Assembly (NCBI GenBank): GCA_031273965.1
Contig: JAISQX010000152.1
Coordinates: 1 to 15,059, forward strand
Direction: 5' to 3'
Origin: Clostridiales bacterium
GTDB taxonomy: Bacteria > Bacillota > Clostridia > Christensenellales > JAISNN01
Length of the DNA stretch: 15,059 nucleotides
A program made the position numbers and the translations under genes. Below, piece after piece: positions 13,607 through 15,059 of this stretch. A model generated the notes under the pieces. That model had not been told where the DNA came from and did no database searches. It worked only from the letters and a program-made list of their open reading frames with translations. Numbering within the stretch: position 1 is the first letter of the stretch; every line of letters begins with the position of its first letter.

Positions 13607-14506
13607 ATGTTTAAATCTTGCTTTGTAACTATTATAGGAAAACCGAACGCCGGTAAATCTACGCTTTTGAACTCGCTTGTCGGCGAAAAGGTGTCGATTG
13701 TTTCGTGGCGCCCGCAAACGACGCGAAACATTATTACGGGTATTATGCACGGCGACGACTATCAGATAATATTTCTTGATACGCCCGGATTGCAGCAGGG
13801 AAAAAGTCTTCTCGGCGAGTACATGTCGAAGAGCGTAAAATCGGCGTCCGTAGACGCGGACGGGGTGATATACGTCGTCGACGGTTCAAAAAAAATCGAA
13901 GAGGACGAATATCTGCTCATAAAAAAATATTCCGAAACGATAAAAATTCCTTTTATTGTAGTTGTCAATAAGGTTGACGAGGCGGACAGGGAAAGGCTTG
14001 TCATAAATATGCTGAGGTTTAACGACTTCAAAAAAATTACCGCGGTGGTGCCTATGTCGGCGCTTAGCGGTAAAAACATAGAGGCGCTAAATTCCGAATT
14101 GAAAAAGCTTTTAAAAGAAGGCGAAAAATATTATTCGGAAGATATGATAACCGATAAAAACTTAAGATTCATGGCGCAGGAAATCGTACGAGAAAAGGCG
14201 CTAATATATCTGAGGGATGAAATCCCGCATGGTATAGCCGTTAATATAACGCGGTATGAAGTGAGAAACGACGGCTTGGTAACCGACATAGAAGCCGAAA
14301 TAATCGCCGAAAAAAAGAGCCATAAGTCTATTATAATAGGGAAAGGCGGAGAAATGCTGAAAAAAATCGCGTCGTCCGCTCGCAAAGATATAGAAAAATT
14401 ATCCGGCGAAAAGGTCTTTTTAAAGGTTTGGGTAAAGATAAGAGAGGGGTGGCAAGACGACTATTCCCTATTAAGGGACTTAGGGTACGATAAGAAAGAA
14501 ATCTAA
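13607..14506 (+). CDS. era: GTPase Era, 30S ribosome assembly factor
   Basis: The 299-residue GTPase binds the 3' end of 16S rRNA during 30S maturation. GTPase motifs are complete: G1 GKPNAGKS (11-18), G2 in PQTTR (36-40), G3 DTPG (58-61), G4 NKVD (121-124) and G5 SALSG (151-155). The C-terminal KH domain carries IIIGKGGEMLKKI (242-254). Length is normal. Just before G2 the protein reads VSWRPQTTR, where most Era proteins have Asn or Pro followed by Lys; a minor change. Start: ATG 13607 with AAGGA about 10 nt upstream. It is separated from cdd by 360 nt that include hairpin copy B. Its last 27 bases overlap the end of the convergent esterase gene, and recO does not follow. Confidence 0.97.
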   Translation: MFKSCFVTIIGKPNAGKSTLLNSLVGEKVSIVSWRPQTTRNIITGIMHGDDYQIIFLDTPGLQQGKSLLGEYMSKSVKSASVDADGVIYVVDGSKKIEEDEYLLIKKYSETIKIPFIVVVNKVDEADRERLVINMLRFNDFKKITAVVPMSALSGKNIEALNSELKKLLKEGEKYYSEDMITDKNLRFMAQEIVREKALIYLRDEIPHGIAVNITRYEVRNDGLVTDIEAEIIAEKKSHKSIIIGKGGEMLKKIASSARKDIEKLSGEKVFLKVWVKIREGWQDDYSLLRDLGYDKKEI

Positions 14507-15059
14507 CATCGCATTTAGAGCATCCTTTGCCGTGCTTAGAAGTTGCCCCACGGGGAAAGCGTGAATTGCGGATTTGCCTTCGCCGTGAAAATGCCCGTAT
14601 TTTATGCCGTATTCTTTGAGTTTTTCAACAAGCTCAAAGCCGTCGGATTTTAATGCGTCGCGTTCGCCGGTTATTACAAAAGTCGGAGGGAGTTCCTTGT
14701 TTATAAACCTTATCGGCGACAGATATTTTGAATCCTCGTCGTTTAAAAGTTCATCGGCGCTCTTGTCGGCGTAAGCCGTGAGATACTCCCTTATATGCGG
14801 AAAGCCGGAGGCCATAGACGTACGCATATCGTACATACCGCAAATGGGAGCAAGCCCTTTGAATCTGATGTCTTTAGACTCTTTTGGCAATTCAAAGAAG
14901 TCTTTATAGGACGGGTTTGTCGAAACCGCGCCGAGCGTCATGGCGAGAGTGGCTCCGGCGGAATCGCCTCCGACATAGACGTTATCGATATCGATATTAT
15001 ATGTTTTTGCGTTTTGCTTTAAAAAAGCTAAAGCCGTATAAATATTCTTTATAGGTTCG
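14480..15059 (-). CDS. alpha/beta hydrolase, HSL-type esterase, C-terminal part (5' end outside window)
   Basis: The frame runs from the window edge (minus strand) to a TAA at 14480-14482; the start codon is beyond 15059. At least 192 residues are visible. Reading from the edge, the protein gives a helix (IKNIYTALAFLKQNAKTY), then the nucleophile elbow YVGGDSAGATLAM (GDSAG at about 14954-14968). A 'PPTFVITGERDAL' strand with the likely catalytic Asp follows, and then 'GKSAIHAFPV' with the likely catalytic His. GDSAG with this order fits the hormone-sensitive-lipase-like (alpha/beta hydrolase fold-3) acetyl-esterase group. An ATG at 14941 lies inside the protein, after the catalytic serine, and is not the start. 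The 3' end overlaps era by 27 bp, with no terminator between the converging genes. Substrate unknown; a short-chain acyl ester is likely. Confidence 0.88.
   Translation of the reverse strand, partial: EPIKNIYTALAFLKQNAKTYNIDIDNVYVGGDSAGATLAMTLGAVSTNPSYKDFFELPKESKDIRFKGLAPICGMYDMRTSMASGFPHIREYLTAYADKSADELLNDEDSKYLSPIRFINKELPPTFVITGERDALKSDGFELVEKLKEYGIKYGHFHGEGKSAIHAFPVGQLLSTAKDALNAMLDFFLIVP

Overview
The window looks like a chromosomal segment from a Gram-positive, endospore-forming member of the Bacillota, most likely an uncultured or gut-type Clostridia. The basis is a yqfC-yqfD sporulation pair followed by pgpH, ybeY, cdd and era, a gene order typical of Bacillota. A K+-dependent-class membrane pyrophosphatase, purine-rich Shine-Dalgarno sites, TTGACA/TATAAT promoters and moderately AT-rich but CpG-rich sequence agree with this. 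No tRNA, rRNA or CRISPR array was seen.

Layout. 1-555: 3' part of an alpha/beta hydrolase ending at a strong hairpin. 689-1647: two divergent unrecognised small genes flanking a 16-bp perfect palindrome. 1648-2062: a 159-nt hairpin repeat, an unexplained stretch, a terminator and a good promoter. 2063-3918: a two-gene ABC-2 exporter operon. 4092-6263 (minus): membrane pyrophosphatase hppA. 6264-6934: leader/promoter region with a transposase zinc-ribbon remnant. 6935-8985: a condensation-fold acyltransferase and a zinc-ribbon membrane protein behind a perfect consensus promoter. 9250-14506: yqfC, yqfD, a short pgpH, ybeY, cdd and era, all on the plus strand, with a second long-hairpin repeat between cdd and era. 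14480-15059 (minus): 3' part of an HSL-type esterase whose end overlaps the end of era by 27 bp.

How the genes fit together. The right half is a conserved housekeeping and sporulation locus: YqfC/YqfD for sporulation, PgpH for c-di-AMP degradation, YbeY for rRNA maturation, Cdd for pyrimidine salvage and Era for 30S assembly. It departs from the B. subtilis arrangement. phoH is absent between yqfD and pgpH, dgkA is absent between ybeY and cdd, recO does not follow era, and PgpH lacks its extracellular sensor domain. The left half is accessory: an exporter, a pyrophosphate-driven ion pump, an acyltransferase/membrane-protein pair, and an esterase or hydrolase at each edge.

No defence island or clearly new multi-gene system was found. 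The most unusual items are the pair of long hairpin repeats sharing a GTAG-TCC-CTAC tip, the sensor-less PgpH, the acyltransferase plus zinc-ribbon membrane protein module, and the palindrome between the two unknown genes.
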